A DNA stretch of 64,000 bases from Anniella stebbinsi (GCA_029215795.1 JARDYH010000005.1:41670001-41734000); one strand, 5' to 3'. Counted from the stretch's first letter, positions 22,352 to 33,009 are shown. Notes: generated by a model not told the origin, from the letters alone. Numbers and translations: made by a program.

Positions 22352-23440
22352 TAGGGATGTGCACTGACCCCCCGGATCGGATCGGATAGCGGATCGGAAT
22401 CGGACCTGGGGGGTCGGATCGGATCGGATCGGATCAGAGGCTGGTCGGATCGGATCGGACCAGATGTCCGATCCGGATCGGACGCCATTTTGAATGCTTT
22501 TTCCCATAGCCAAGTATTGTTTTACAAAAACGCCTATAACTTTTTCATTTTTAAAGATAGAAGGATGAAACTTGGGCACATTATACACTGGTTAGGGATA
22601 GTTATCTGTGAGAAATTTCAGAAAGATTGGTGCATGCATTTTGTGGCAATTAATTTTTTAATAAATACCCAGGAATGCCTATAACTTTGTCATTTTTAAA
22701 GTGACACACATGAAACTTTGCCACATTGTAGATGGTACCTTGGGACCTATGTGTGTGAAATTTCAGAAACGTAGGTGCTTGTCTTGTGTGGCAATTAATT
22801 TTTAGAAAAATGGGTAGTAGTGGGGTAAATACATTTACGCCTCCCATTTTTTTATTTTTGAAGATACAAACAGGAAACTTGGGCACATTACAGGTACCAC
22901 TTGCCTTGATATGTGTGTGAAATTTCAGAAACATTGGAGCTTTCCTTGTGTGGCAATTAATTTTTGAAACAATGAGGAAAGAAACACCTATAACTTTGTT
23001 ATTTTTAAAGTTACACACATGAAACTTTGCCACATTGTAGGTGGTACCTTGGGACCTATGTGTGTAAAATTTCAAAAACGTAGGTGCTTGCCTTGTGTGG
23101 CAATTAATTTTAGAAAAATGGGTAGTAGTGGGGTAAATACAGTTACGCCTCCCATTTTTTTATTTTTGAAGATACAAACAGGAAACATGGGCACATTACA
23201 GGTACCACTTGGCTTGATATGTGTGTGAAATTTCAGAAACATTGGAGCTTGCCTTGTGTGGCAATTAATTTTTGAAACAATGAGGAAAGAAACACCTATA
23301 ACTTTTTTATTTTAAAAGTTAGAAGTCTGAACATTGCTCACTTTGTAGATGGGTTAGGGGTAGATATGTGTCAGAAATTTCAGAATGATAGGTCCAGGCA
23401 TTTGATGGCTATGGAATTTTTAAATTAAATGTTTCAAAAA
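22352..23440 (+). mobile_element. Left arm of a hAT element related to the 12.6-kb transposon
   Basis: Begins TAGGGATGTGCACTGACCCC, then a GGATCGGATC array (22374-22485). It continues with about six tandem units of 146-157 bp starting GCCTATAACTTTTTC or CGCCTCCCATTTTTT (about 22531, 22677, 22834, 22989, 23146 and 23295). The order and sequence match the terminal arms at 31747 and 44387, with more divergence. No matching right arm is in the window, so it is a truncated or rearranged copy. Confidence 0.85.
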
Positions 23441-24150
23441 GTTTTCCACAGAGGCCCGGTCTTCCCCTCCCGCTTCCCGCGAAGAAAAGGAAACACTCTC
23501 TCGTCTCGATCCCTTTGATCCTTGCTACTAGTATCCATTACAGGGCTCGTGTTTCCTTTCCTACTTTCACTTTTTACTCAAGCAGAACGGCTGAGCCTAG
23601 CTGAGTTTTGCAGCCATGCGTGCAAGGAAGGATCACTCTGGTCTCGATCCCTTTGATCCTTGCTAGTATCCATTACAGGGCTCGTGTCTGCTTTCCTCTC
23701 TCGATCTCTTTGATCCTTTGTTCCTCCCCTTCTCCTCCCCCTCGCCGGCGTTGTGTGTGCGCCCCGCCGGTGACCTCGCGTGCGGGCCGGTTCCTGGGCA
23801 GCAGAGGCTCTGCCTGACTGCTGTGAGGCTCCTGAAGGGCTTGCCTAATGCGGGCTGTTGTGCTCCGCTGGGCCGCGGGGGTAGGTTGATGATGAAGAGG
23901 ATGATGGGGAGGGCGTTCAATGCGCCGCCACAGCTCCCTGAGGGGCGGCCTGAATGGCCCCTCCGCTCCAGACACCCGGCCTCGGCCTCGGCAGCCAGGA
24001 TACGCTGCCAAGCCTGCCGCCGCCGCCGCCCGCGCGCGCGCACACACACCACCCGTCCATTATCATTTGGGCAGCCCTAATTAAGGAGCGCTCAAGAAAT
24101 GGCGAAACCCCCTCTCCTTTTTTCTTAATTCCTTGCAGCTCCCACGATTT
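23441..24150. other. CpG-rich block inside the chimeric hAT region
   Basis: The segment has dense, undecayed CpGs and C/T-rich direct repeats: TCTCGATCCCTTTGATCCTT at about 23504 and 23641, each followed by GTATCCATTACAGGGCTCGT. It then becomes GC-rich with CGCCGCCGCC and CGCGCGCGCG tracts. Open frames on both strands (up to 129 codons) look like GC by-products. It could be a captured host CpG island or an element-borne promoter; I cannot tell which. Confidence 0.45.
23815..23884 (+). repeat. Inverted repeat arm 1 (partner 24530-24603)
   Basis: GCTGTGAGGCTCCTGAAGGG and following sequence to CCGCGGGGGT recur as the reverse complement at 24530-24603 with about one mismatch over 70 bp. Confidence 0.85.
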
Positions 24151-24300
24151 AACCCTTTCCTATCAGCTACAATTAATTAATAGTAGGATGACCAGTACCA
24201 GGAGACTGGTGTGTACAAATGTTTTTTTTTTTTTAGGCTTGAGATCATAAAGAGGCAAATATTCTACCTACAGTATTGGAAGCAGTATGTTGGGAAACAA

Positions 24301-24503
24301 GGGTGACCATATGACAGTTAAAGCTGCAGGAGCTATACTAGAGTGACCAGATACAAAAGAGAGCAGAGCTCCTGCAATTTTAACTTTTGTGATGAAGAGG
24401 GAATTTCACCAGGTGCCGCATGGATACAAATGACACCTGCTGAAATTCCCTTTTCTATTCCACTGTTAAAGCCCTGTATTCCTTTTCATATGGTCATCCT
24501 ACT
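24301..24503. mobile_element. MITE, TAGGGTGACCATATG family
   Basis: Starts GGGTGACCATATGACAG and ends TTTTCATATGGTCATCCTA, with the diagnostic GGGAATTTC/GAAATTCCC pair. The left half is partly deleted. No target duplication seen. Confidence 0.75.
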
Positions 24504-24529
24504 AATTACATTTTTTAAAAAAGTAATAA

Positions 24530-24603
24530 TACCCCCGCGGCCCAGCGGAGCACAACAGCCCGCATTAGGCAAGCCCTTCAGGAGCCTCACAGCAGCCAGG
24601 CAG
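24530..24603 (-). repeat. Inverted repeat arm 2 (partner 23815-23884)
   Basis: Reverse complement of 23815-23884. It ends next to a 25-bp scrap of the MITE (AAAGGGAATTTCAGCAGGTG) that abuts the hairpin module. Confidence 0.85.
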
Positions 24604-24624
24604 ACCAAAAGGGAATTTCAGCAG

Positions 24625-25022
24625 GTGTCATCACCCGGCGCGCCACTCTGGAGCAGGCCGCAAAGCCCACTGGCAGTAGCAGCCGGCGCCGGACGGGAGC
24701 AGACGTCCCTGTAAGGTAAGCAGTGGCGGGGGGGGGGCTTACCCCCCCCGGGGCTGTCCGCCTCTATCCGCTGGCCCGGGGGGGAGGGAGTTAGGCCCCG
24801 CCTCACCCGCCGCCATTTTTTCCTCATAGACTTGCATTGCAATGCAAGTCTATGGGGGGGGGGGGGGAAATGGCGGCCGATCCAAAAATTTCCAATTTTT
24901 GGATCGGGATCGGACTCGATCCGGTCCGGGGGGCCTCCGATTTTGTCCGATCCGATCCGTGACAAAATTGGAGGTCCTGATCTGGGTCCCGATCCGATCC
25001 GGGTGGTCCGTGCACACCCCTA
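24625..25022. mobile_element. Right part of a GATCC-rich hAT element
   Basis: Half of the GC-rich hairpin (donor AAGGTAAG at about 24713) is followed by a G/C block, the pair TTGCATTGCAATGCAAGTCT, the GGATC array and the end GTCCGTGCACACCCCTA. This matches the right half of 7177-7877. The right flank is LINE sequence, and no left end with a matching TSD exists, so the left half is lost or rearranged. Confidence 0.85.
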
Positions 25023-25039
25023 GTTTTTATCTCTTATCC

Positions 25040-26784
25040 AGTCGCTCAGTTTTAACTTCAGATGGCTAGCATAAATCTTGACAAATACAGATAATAAACT
25101 TATGGGTCTGTAATTACTCGCTTCTTGTTTGGGACCCTTCTTATAGATAGGGACCACAATCGCCTTCCGCCACTCCAGGGGAATAATCCTGAGTTATTAA
25201 TTACCGTGAATAGGGGTGCCAATATTGAAGCCCACCATTCAGGATTGCTTTTCAAAAGCTCTGGAGTTATGCCATCAGTGCCAGGTACTTTGCCTGATTT
25301 TAATTTGGCTAGCAACTCCTCGATAAGACGGGGCTCTACATCCGACCAAACTGGAGTGTCTGGCTCTAGCCTTGGGCTAACAGCTGGCTCAGCTAGTTCG
25401 TTTAGGATTGATTTATAGTGGTCCTCCCAGATGCTGGCTGGTATAAGACAGTCCAGCTTCCCGGACTTGGTCATCGTTGCCCCGTTCACAAGCTGCCAAA
25501 AAGTTTTGATATTGTTAGAAATAGTGGCCCCTATTAGTAATTGCCAAACCTCCCGATCTGCCTCATACTTCTTCTGCTGTAAGAGCCTTTTATATTTTCT
25601 CTTTAAGATGAAATATATACATGGGAGTTGCCGCTTGTTGTTTTGGCGATAGGAACTGTAGACATCTTGAAGATTTCTTCTTGCCATCACACAGTCCCCA
25701 TCGTACCAATATTTGGTAGAAAAAGGCTTGACTCTTTGAGTAGAGGACTTTGGCTGAAGTGCAAGCATTATTTCCCGTGTTAAATTCTCGTACACCCCAA
25801 TGGCTTGAACTGGGGAGGAGGATTCAAGGATCATAATGCTATATTTTGCATATTTATCTGAGTCAAGCAATTGGGCTGAGGTACCCGCCATCTTCGCTGT
25901 CCATCTAAGTCTTTTGGTAATAGTGCCCAATTGTTGGTTAGATAATAAGGGATAACCGGTTTCCATCCGGGAAAGACCGTTAATGATCAGCTCGAGCTCC
26001 AATGGGCGATGGTCGCTATCCAGTCGATCAGCCACCATAAATTGGCTGACCAGATTGTACAAATGGTTATGGAATAAGAAGTAATTGATCACGCTTGAAC
26101 CCCTAGATGCGGTACAGGTATACTCTCCCCATGGATCGTTTGCGGAACAGCTGTTTACAATAACTGTATTAGTTATGGTGGCCATCTCAAGCAAACAGCG
26201 ACCTGCGAAGTTGGTGTATCGGTCTTTAGATTGTCGGGGGAGGTGATTAAATGGAGCTTTAATCATTCCATGGCCTGCGCAGTTCTGTAGTAGAGTAGAC
26301 GAAGAATTGCCAGTTCTCGCGTCGAAATCCCCTGCCAGGACCGGAAATGCAGTTGGAAATTTGTCCATTTGATCCAGTAGAAAGCCTTCAGCCTTCGTCC
26401 AGATTGCCCGAATTGTCTCTTTACATGAAGAGGGGGCCAAGTAGAAGTTAAATAGCAATAGTGTTATCTTTGGGGTTCCCAGATGGATAACCAAGGCTTG
26501 GATCGAGGAATCATGGCTCGGTAGGTTGATTATATCAGCATTAAGAGTTGTTGCAATTAAGACTGCCAGACCCTGATGGTCCCTACCTTTCTGTTATTAT
26601 GGAGCACTTGGAGACAGCATGATGTAAATCCGTCCACTTGCAGCTCTTCGCGTGCCCAGGTCTCCTGTAGAAATATTATATCGAATTTAGCCATATAGTT
26701 GTGAAGATTAAGATCTCTGCTTTTTGGACCCCACCCAGCAATATTCCATGAAAGAAGCTTTAATGGTGGGTTAAGGTCTCCCAT
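25040..26784 (-). pseudogene. LINE ORF2: endonuclease and partial reverse transcriptase
   Basis: The N-terminal part (26784-26557) has the APE-type endonuclease start LLSWNIAGWG and IIFLQETWA. A frameshift between about 26500 and 26590 moves the frame to 26494-25100, which has GDFDARTG (endonuclease Asp motif), SDHRPLEL, then the reverse transcriptase entry KVPGTDGITPELLKSNPEWW. A second frameshift near 25165 precedes IVVPIYKKGP and NYRPISLLS, after which the coding sequence is cut at 25022 by hAT sequence. The YXDD catalytic motif is absent because it lies in the lost part. It therefore encodes no working protein. Confidence 0.85.
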
Positions 26785-26790
26785 GATTTG

Positions 26791-28896
26791 TCAATCCAGC
26801 TCTTCTATAGTATCAATTTGCCTGTCATCGTTGTTTATGACACAACTATTTAGGTACCTGTCAGTTCTTTTGAAGGGGTCATTGCGAGATTCCTTATTTC
26901 TTGGGGAATTTTTTACATTTTCCACGCTGCCAGTGTTTATATCCCCTTCCCTCTGACCAAGGTGGATAATTGGAAATGCCACATTCTTAGGTCTTGTTTC
27001 ATCATCCAGTAGGTTCATAGCCAATTTATCGTCAGCTAAGTGCGGTTGTTCTATGGGTATACTTCTGTAGCAGCCACTGCAGCTACCTAAGTCCCCCACC
27101 TCAATGATTCCTAATTCTATGCCTGTTTCCTCGATTGAGTTGTCCAACAGTACTCCCATGTTGTTGTTGGAGGTATTGCTTTTCCTTGCCTTGGCTAAAA
27201 GTAACTTCATTAACATTGACATTCTATTTAATATCTCTTGTTGGTCCGTGGCAGGGAGTGCCTCAAAACTTTTTATTAGTTGCTGCTCATCCGGCACGTA
27301 ATCCTCCTCGGCCCTCAAAGAGTCTGATGGCCCTTGGTTGGGGGGCTCGCCAGGACCTGCAGGGTTCAGGCCTGGCTTAAATTTGCTAGAAGTAGGAACA
27401 CTTGATGCTAATTTTAGGGTTGCAGGCACATAAGCCTCCTTCAATGGCTCCCGCAATTTCTGTATGCGAGAGCCCCGAGTACCCATCTTTAAAGGCGGGG
27501 CTATATTGGTGAAATATCTACTAACAAGTAAACCACCATTTCGGAGCCACTCTCTGCTCCTATATATACAAGCTGCGATAGTTGGATTGTTAAATGTTAC
27601 CACAGCTCGAGCATCAATAGAGTTGCTATAAAGATATTCTACTTTCTTGATCTCATGTTGTTTAATATAAATTGGCACAATCTCTTGTAGAGTTGCTATG
27701 ATAAATTTAGTTCGATCCAAATGGGATTGCCACTCTTCTGGTATCAGAAAGTTTGAAAACACCAGCATTCGTGTGTTAAGTTGCAGTTTCCAGTGATTCC
27801 CATTCTCACTGGGGGTTCCGGAGTCACCCTGGGTCGTTGGTTTAGGGGACTGTACCGTCAGCAGTTTAGTTAGATTAAGTTGAGATGTATTTGATTCGGG
27901 TATGGTACCAATCGAGTTATCGCCTTGAGTCATGCAAGAATTGATGTCTATGATGGAGTCAGCAGACACTAGGGATGCATTTTTATCTTCTTTTGGAGTT
28001 CTCCCTATGTTGACTGTCTTGCTTTTACTTTCTGGTTTCTCGAGTAGTTTGAAATGTCTTCCGTAATTCATTTTTGGTTGTTTCCCAGAGCTGGGATTAA
28101 TCTTCTGATTTTTTGATTTTTTTGAGGGAGGCTCCGGGGCCAAGACCCTCTTTTTCCCTTTGTTGGTTATCTTGCTGGGCAAAGGCAGCTTGTGCTTCTT
28201 TTCCTTTGCTGGAGGGCCAGTTCCACTCCTACAAGCGCAGTTAATACTGGACTGCCCTTGGGTCTGCACGTAAGGAGGAGATTTAAAATTAGCTTCCGAG
28301 GTGATAGGTGCCAACACGGTTGTGGGGGGTTGTAGCGTATTGTTTATTCTCCTAGCAACTGTAACTGTCAAAGTTGACAGAAGGTCCTTACATTCTGCTA
28401 GAAATTTTTTTATCAGGGCTATATCTTCCGCCCAATCCAAAATCAGCCTCCTATTTTTCCTGTAGTGTGAATCAAGAAGCTGGCCAACTGCTTGTAACAT
28501 ATAATTTAGGTCCTGTTGAGGTGCTGGCATATGTGCTGCTTTAAACCTGGCTGGACTGGTTAGCAGGGGGGAAGTAGGCATCGCAGGGTGATTATGATTA
28601 TAGTGAGTCGATAAATCCATTTGTTCTTTTACAGCCTCCTCCCTTTCCTGCTCACTTCCAGCCACTCTCAGTTCAGCAGCCAGACTATTACCTAGATCTT
28701 CGGGGTTATCATAGTCTGCAGTTCTCATCAGACAATGGGGGCCCAATGACCAATCTAGTATCATTTCACCTGTTTCATCTATGGCTGGGGTGGAGGTTTC
28801 CATAAGACCAACATGAGTGCTAGGTGAGGGTCCTCCTCTAGAGGGCATAAATTCTGCAATTTTCAGCTGTTTCAGGGATTTGACATGGTCTGCCAT
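26791..28896 (-). CDS. LINE ORF1 protein, 701 residues, intact frame
   Basis: A single uninterrupted frame of 701 codons starts at ATG 28896 and stops 6 bp before the ORF2 ATG, the compact ORF1-ORF2 spacing expected in a LINE. ORF1 proteins bind the LINE RNA and help form the retrotransposition particle. Residues about 375-462 (RMLVFSNFLIPEEW to VSRYFTNIAPP) resemble an RRM-type RNA-binding fold, with hydrophobic strands at LVFSNFL and ARAVVTFNN. Residues about 200-300 are lysine-rich, with KEKKHKLPLPSK and KKSKNQK, suiting RNA binding or nuclear targeting. No zinc knuckle is seen. An intact ORF1 beside a broken ORF2 suggests the copy is fairly young. There is no sign of host domestication. 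Confidence 0.75.
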   Translation of the reverse strand: MADHVKSLKQLKIAEFMPSRGGPSPSTHVGLMETSTPAIDETGEMILDWSLGPHCLMRTADYDNPEDLGNSLAAELRVAGSEQEREEAVKEQMDLSTHYNHNHPAMPTSPLLTSPARFKAAHMPAPQQDLNYMLQAVGQLLDSHYRKNRRLILDWAEDIALIKKFLAECKDLLSTLTVTVARRINNTLQPPTTVLAPITSEANFKSPPYVQTQGQSSINCACRSGTGPPAKEKKHKLPLPSKITNKGKKRVLAPEPPSKKSKNQKINPSSGKQPKMNYGRHFKLLEKPESKSKTVNIGRTPKEDKNASLVSADSIIDINSCMTQGDNSIGTIPESNTSQLNLTKLLTVQSPKPTTQGDSGTPSENGNHWKLQLNTRMLVFSNFLIPEEWQSHLDRTKFIIATLQEIVPIYIKQHEIKKVEYLYSNSIDARAVVTFNNPTIAACIYRSREWLRNGGLLVSRYFTNIAPPLKMGTRGSRIQKLREPLKEAYVPATLKLASSVPTSSKFKPGLNPAGPGEPPNQGPSDSLRAEEDYVPDEQQLIKSFEALPATDQQEILNRMSMLMKLLLAKARKSNTSNNNMGVLLDNSIEETGIELGIIEVGDLGSCSGCYRSIPIEQPHLADDKLAMNLLDDETRPKNVAFPIIHLGQREGDINTGSVENVKNSPRNKESRNDPFKRTDRYLNSCVINNDDRQIDTIEELD

Positions 28897-29000
28897 GTCC
28901 CCCGTTACTAGCTCCAGCCCCTTATCTTTATATCCCTCTCTAGTCTAAACCATGCTGGTCCTACAGCTTCGCAGTAGGAGGAAAACAACAACAATCCCAA

Positions 29001-29880
29001 TTGGTGTACTCAGTCTCCTGTTTGTATTGTTGAGGCTGCGTTGTTATAGCAAGTCCCCTTGTATCTATGGCCAAGGAGGGCAATTCGTCAATCGTACGCC
29101 TGCAGTAGATTTCACTTAATCGACGATCAGCTCTTAATTACTTGATTGCTTGACGTTATAGCAACCAGCTGCCTCTTTGGCCCAGCAAGTTGAATCTTAA
29201 TTAATTGCCCAGTTGTACTTTTTGTTGTTTGGATAACCTTAGGCCAATATCTTCTGTGGTCTTTATCTTTGTCTGTTTATTTCTGTTTTCTTTCTTATCT
29301 TATTTCTTGTTTCTTTACTTGCTTTAATCTCATTCCTTTCCCCTTTTTCTTTTTTTCTTTTTCCCCTTTTTCTCCACTCCTCATCCCCCACGTCTGGTTA
29401 GTTTCTTCATTACAACACTTATTACCATAAAACTTGAGTATGAAGAGCCCTCTCAGCCCTCCAAAACTCTGAGGGAAGAGTAAAACGCCAGGCTTCCAGG
29501 TCTTTATAAGCAGCTTTAGCTTTATAGCTGGCGTTGGCTTACAATTTAAAAATGAGATAGCAGCCAGTAAGACAAACACCAGAACAAACTCCCACACTCC
29601 AGCTATCTCAGAACTCCAAACTACAAAGGCAAGGTAAGGGAGTAAAAAGAGTTAGAGCAATTAAAATTAAAATTAAAACCTTCCTGGAGCTCTAAAAAGA
29701 GCTGTTGCTGCTGCGGATGCCCGTAATTTGCTTGGCCTTGGTCCATTTATTTTATGTATGGAGCGCCTAGTGCAAAGGAGGCGGAGTCAAATGTGCAGCC
29801 AGAACCAATCATGTCCAGCATCTAAAGCAGAGGCTCACTCTTAAAGGGAGTATAGCGGAAGTTCCATATAGTGGAAGAAA
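29001..29880. other. Probable LINE 5' region and flank; no gene
   Basis: Sequence upstream of ORF1 on the minus strand contains two related tracts (around 29030 and 29150, each with GTTATAGCAA and a G/C-poor follow-up), which may be 5' untranslated repeats of the LINE. The exact left border of the element is not visible. Confidence 0.4.
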
Positions 29881-29954
29881 CCGAACCTATGCCTAGGCAA
29901 AGTATGGAAGAGTGGAGCAAGGCATTATTTGGGATCCAGCAAGGTCTGATACTA

Positions 29955-30403
29955 ACAAGTGATGGACAGGGACTCCCAGGGGCATGTGGGGAGACGGGCA
30001 TGGGTTTTCCCTGGGATAAGGAATTCCGGGGAAAACCCAGTTTTTCCCATGGTCCTGGGAACATCCTGAGACTGCAGGAGATGTGGGCACGAGTAAGCAG
30101 GCACCAGAAATGGGTACATCCGCCATCCCCAGGATGGCAGGAGGGGTGGATGGGCCCCCCAATGATTTTGGGGGGGAATAAAAAAAAAAACATTTTTTAA
30201 CCTTTTCGATGGAGCACAAGTGCACTCTTTCAACCCTTTCTAAAAAAAAAAGAAATGGCAGGCATGACTGTGCAACATCCCAGGAGAAAGCCGGGACATC
30301 ACACTTCCTGTTAAGAAAGAGGAGGACAATCCCAGAAGCAGGTACATCCGGGATCATCCCCAGGCCCTCCCTCTACACCCCTAAGTGTAGAAAGGGCCAG
30401 TAT
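29955..30403. mobile_element. Possible non-autonomous DNA element with GTGTAGAAAGGGCC end
   Basis: The right edge CTAAGTGTAGAAAGGGCC is the inverse of the left terminus of the element at 50865-51332, and the interior contains similar CCTGGGA/TCCCAGG and CATCCC motifs. No left terminus or duplication was found. The homopolymer runs near 30180 and 30242 create spurious frames. Confidence 0.4.
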
Positions 30404-31091
30404 CTCTTTGGTTTGACAAGATGGCTGGATACTTTAGTCCTCTCTGTTGTAGATTCCTTAACTTTAGTCCACATGACAACCAACAATTTGTAGCTTATAC
30501 ACTGCAATTCATGGTATTAACCCTTATTCAAGGTGTTAAGAGTCCACAATCACAAGTCAGTTCTCTAGCATTCAGCTTCCCAGCAAAACAAGAGGGCCCT
30601 TTTTATTGCTGTATGTTCTCTTAGCCCTCCCTCTGAGCAAGGACTCCGCCCCAAGGGACTAAACCATCTAGGGGTTACAACACTGGGTGAGGGCTTGAGT
30701 GAGAGCAGACCACCATTCTGCCTCGAGTTGTGCTTTAGGAGGCAGGCATGGATTGCTCAGAGGATGGGTGGAAACTCTTCGACCCTGTTCAGGGAAGAAA
30801 ATCCTGATTCCAAAATGCTTTACAGCTGAAACACCACAATACCACAGATGTATCAAAGTGTTGACCAAAGTTTGCTGATAGACAGAAGAGTGAAGTGTGG
30901 CTTTCCAAACAGCCCAAGAGAAGGTCAGTGGTTGGGTAGCTTAGCAAATATCGTGCGGCCCTATTATATAACCCGTTTCTCTGGAATTAAAGCTTAATCA
31001 CAAACTGTGCAAATAATGAGGACTTCCTCATGATAACAGTCATGCAAGGCAGCAAGTACTGCTCCTTGGAGTCCTGCACTGTGACATGCAG

Positions 31092-31132
<41 letters not shown>

Positions 31133-31738
31133 ACAAATTTAAGCTCCCATACAAAAAATATTCAGCTGCCACTTTGAGTTTTCATTCAAAGCTGTTAGCT
31201 GCTGTCTGGAATAAATTGTGTTTCATCATGCTTGATGATAAATCCATAGCAATTTGTATAGGATCTACTTGTAAATAGGTAGCTTTTATGCGGATCTGCT
31301 TCTAAAAAAGCGCAGACACTCACAAGCAATTTACATCTCAGGTTTGTTTGCATTTTGAGGTGTTTTTTTGTTTTTTAAGGGAACATTAATTTTAAAACTC
31401 TACTAAAGAGGATTGGGTGAATATTTGAATATTTCTGGACCTAATTATAAAAATCCTCCTGGGAAATTTTACAGCCGATGCAAGCTATGGAGTTTTATGC
31501 ATTTTCATCCAAGTCTTAGATATATTTATGAAGAAGTATATGCTTGTTACCTTGCTAATAGAGGCTACTTAATCATTCAGCCTGTAGTAACTCTTCTATC
31601 ATAGCAAATGAGACATCTAACATTTTGGCCACAGGTAGGAGTTGCATAAGAATATAAGCACTTCCTTGCTGGATGAGATGATCATTTTGTTTCTAAGATG
31701 AAATGGCCAAATGTCTCTAGGAAGAGGCATGAAGGAAG
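30404..31738. other. No gene recognised; (CA)n at 31094-31128
   Basis: No recognisable coding or mobile element; a CA microsatellite of about 17 units lies near the middle. Confidence 0.5.
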
Positions 31739-31746
31739 CTATCCTC
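31739..31746. repeat. 8-bp target-site duplication, left (CTATCCTC)
   Basis: Identical to 44388-44395, 12.6 kb away. It directly abuts the TAGGGATGTGCAC terminus. Confidence 0.95.
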
Positions 31747-33009
31747 TAGGGATGTGCACTGACCCCCCGGATCGGATCGGATAGCGGATCGGAATCGGAC
31801 CTGGGGGGTCGGATCGGATCGGATCGGATCGTGTGTCGGATCGGATCGGATCCGATTCCGATCCGCGGATCGGATTTTCCGATCCGGATCGGACGCCATT
31901 TTGAATGCTTTTTCCTATAGCAAATTATTGTTTTACAAAAACGCCTATAACTTTTTCATTTTTAACGACAGAAGGATGAAACTTGGGCACATTGTACACT
32001 GGTTAGGGATAGGTATCTGTGAGAAATTTCAGAAAGATTGGTGCATGCAGTTTGTGGCAATTAATTTTTTAATAAATAACATGGAATGCCTATAACTCGG
32101 TCATTTTTAAAGTTACACACATGAAACTTTGCCACATTGTAGGTGGAACCTTGGGACCCACGTGTGTGAAATCCCAGAACCATGGGTGCTTGCCTGGTGT
32201 GGCAATGAATTTTTGAAAAATGGGTAGTAGTGGGGTAAATGCAGTTATGCCTCCCATGTTTTTATTTTTAAAGATACAAACAGGACACTTCGGCACATTA
32301 CAGGGAACACTTCCCTTGATATGTGTGTAAAATTTCAGACAGCTAGCTCCAGGCATGTGTTGGCAATGAATTGTTGAAAATTGGGTAGCAGTGGGGTAAA
32401 ATACAGTTTTGCCTCCCATTTTTTTATTTTCAAAGATACAAACGGGAAACTTTGGCACATTGTAGGGAACACTTCACTTCAAATGTGTGTGAAATTTCCG
32501 GAAGCTAGGTGCAACATTTTAGTGGGAAACGAACGTTTATTCATGGCATTTCACATGGGATTTATGGGTTGGTTTTAAGAGCTACAAACCTCTAACTCGC
32601 TCACATGGCACAGGACCTATGCCCGCTCAAACGCTGGAAATTTAACAAACTTTGGTGCAATGCTTTAGTGGGAAAACAAAGGTTTATGCATGGCATTTCA
32701 CATGGGATTTATGGGTTGGTTTTAAGAGCTACAAACCTCTAACTCGCTCACATGGCACAGGACCTATGCCCGCTCAAACGCTGGAAATTTAACAAACTTT
32801 GGTGCAATGCTTTAGTGGGAAAACAAAGGTTTATGCATGGCATTTCACATGGGATTTATGGGTTGGTTTTAAGAGCTACAAACCTCTAACTCGCTCACAT
32901 GGCACAGGACCTATGCCCGCTCAAACGCTGGAAATTTAACAAACTTTGGTGCAATGCTTTAGTGGGAAAACAAAGGTTAAACTTTATTATTTTAAACCTT
33001 CAGGAAGGG
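31747..33009 (+). repeat. Left long terminal inverted repeat (about 1.26 kb)
   Basis: Contains a GGATCGGATC-rich subterminal array (31764-31895), then about four tandem units of roughly 150-160 bp (starting GCCTATAACT or GCCTCCCATG/T). These are followed by three copies of a 147-bp unit (GGCATTTCACATGGGATTTA at 32545, 32692 and 32839). The inner border is CCTTCAGGAAGGGG at about 33009. The tandem structure gives spurious frames, such as a 122-codon minus-strand frame. Confidence 0.93.
31764..31895. promoter_or_regulatory. GGATC-rich subterminal array, left (candidate transposase-binding sites)
   Basis: Repeated GGATCGGATC in direct and inverted orientation just inside the terminus. hAT transposases bind short subterminal repeats; assigning that role to this array is inference. 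Equivalent arrays lie at 22374-22485, 44220-44375, 24895-25010 and 7190-7320. Confidence 0.5.

Larger units (their letters stand above)
25023..29000 (-). mobile_element. LINE of Ingi/Vingi-like (I-superclade) type, minus strand, 3' truncated
   Basis: Two ORFs on the minus strand: ORF1 (28896-26791) and an APE-endonuclease/reverse transcriptase ORF2 starting at 26784. The element is cut inside the reverse transcriptase at 25022 by the hAT end, so the rest of ORF2 and the 3' tail are missing. The 5' untranslated region probably extends past 29000, possibly to about 29820, but I cannot fix its border. The clade name rests on recalled sequence style (PELLKSNPEWW motif) and is tentative. Confidence 0.8.

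Noticed and set aside
23663..24080. Frames of 120-129 codons on both strands of the CpG-rich block
   Set aside because: GC-rich sequence lacks stops by composition; overlapping frames in several phases and no domain.
22352..25022. A single complete hAT element between these two ends
   Set aside because: Flanking octamers do not match and the two flanks are different LINEs whose continuations are missing, so I treat it as a chimera.
29822..30357. Frames of 109-154 codons near homopolymer runs
   Set aside because: They overlap on both strands within a probable non-autonomous DNA element and have no known motif.
32090..32458. 122-codon frame in the left arm, with its twin at 43658-44026
   Set aside because: It lies in the tandem-built inverted arm and reads identically in both arms simply because they are inverted copies. 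No domain or start context.
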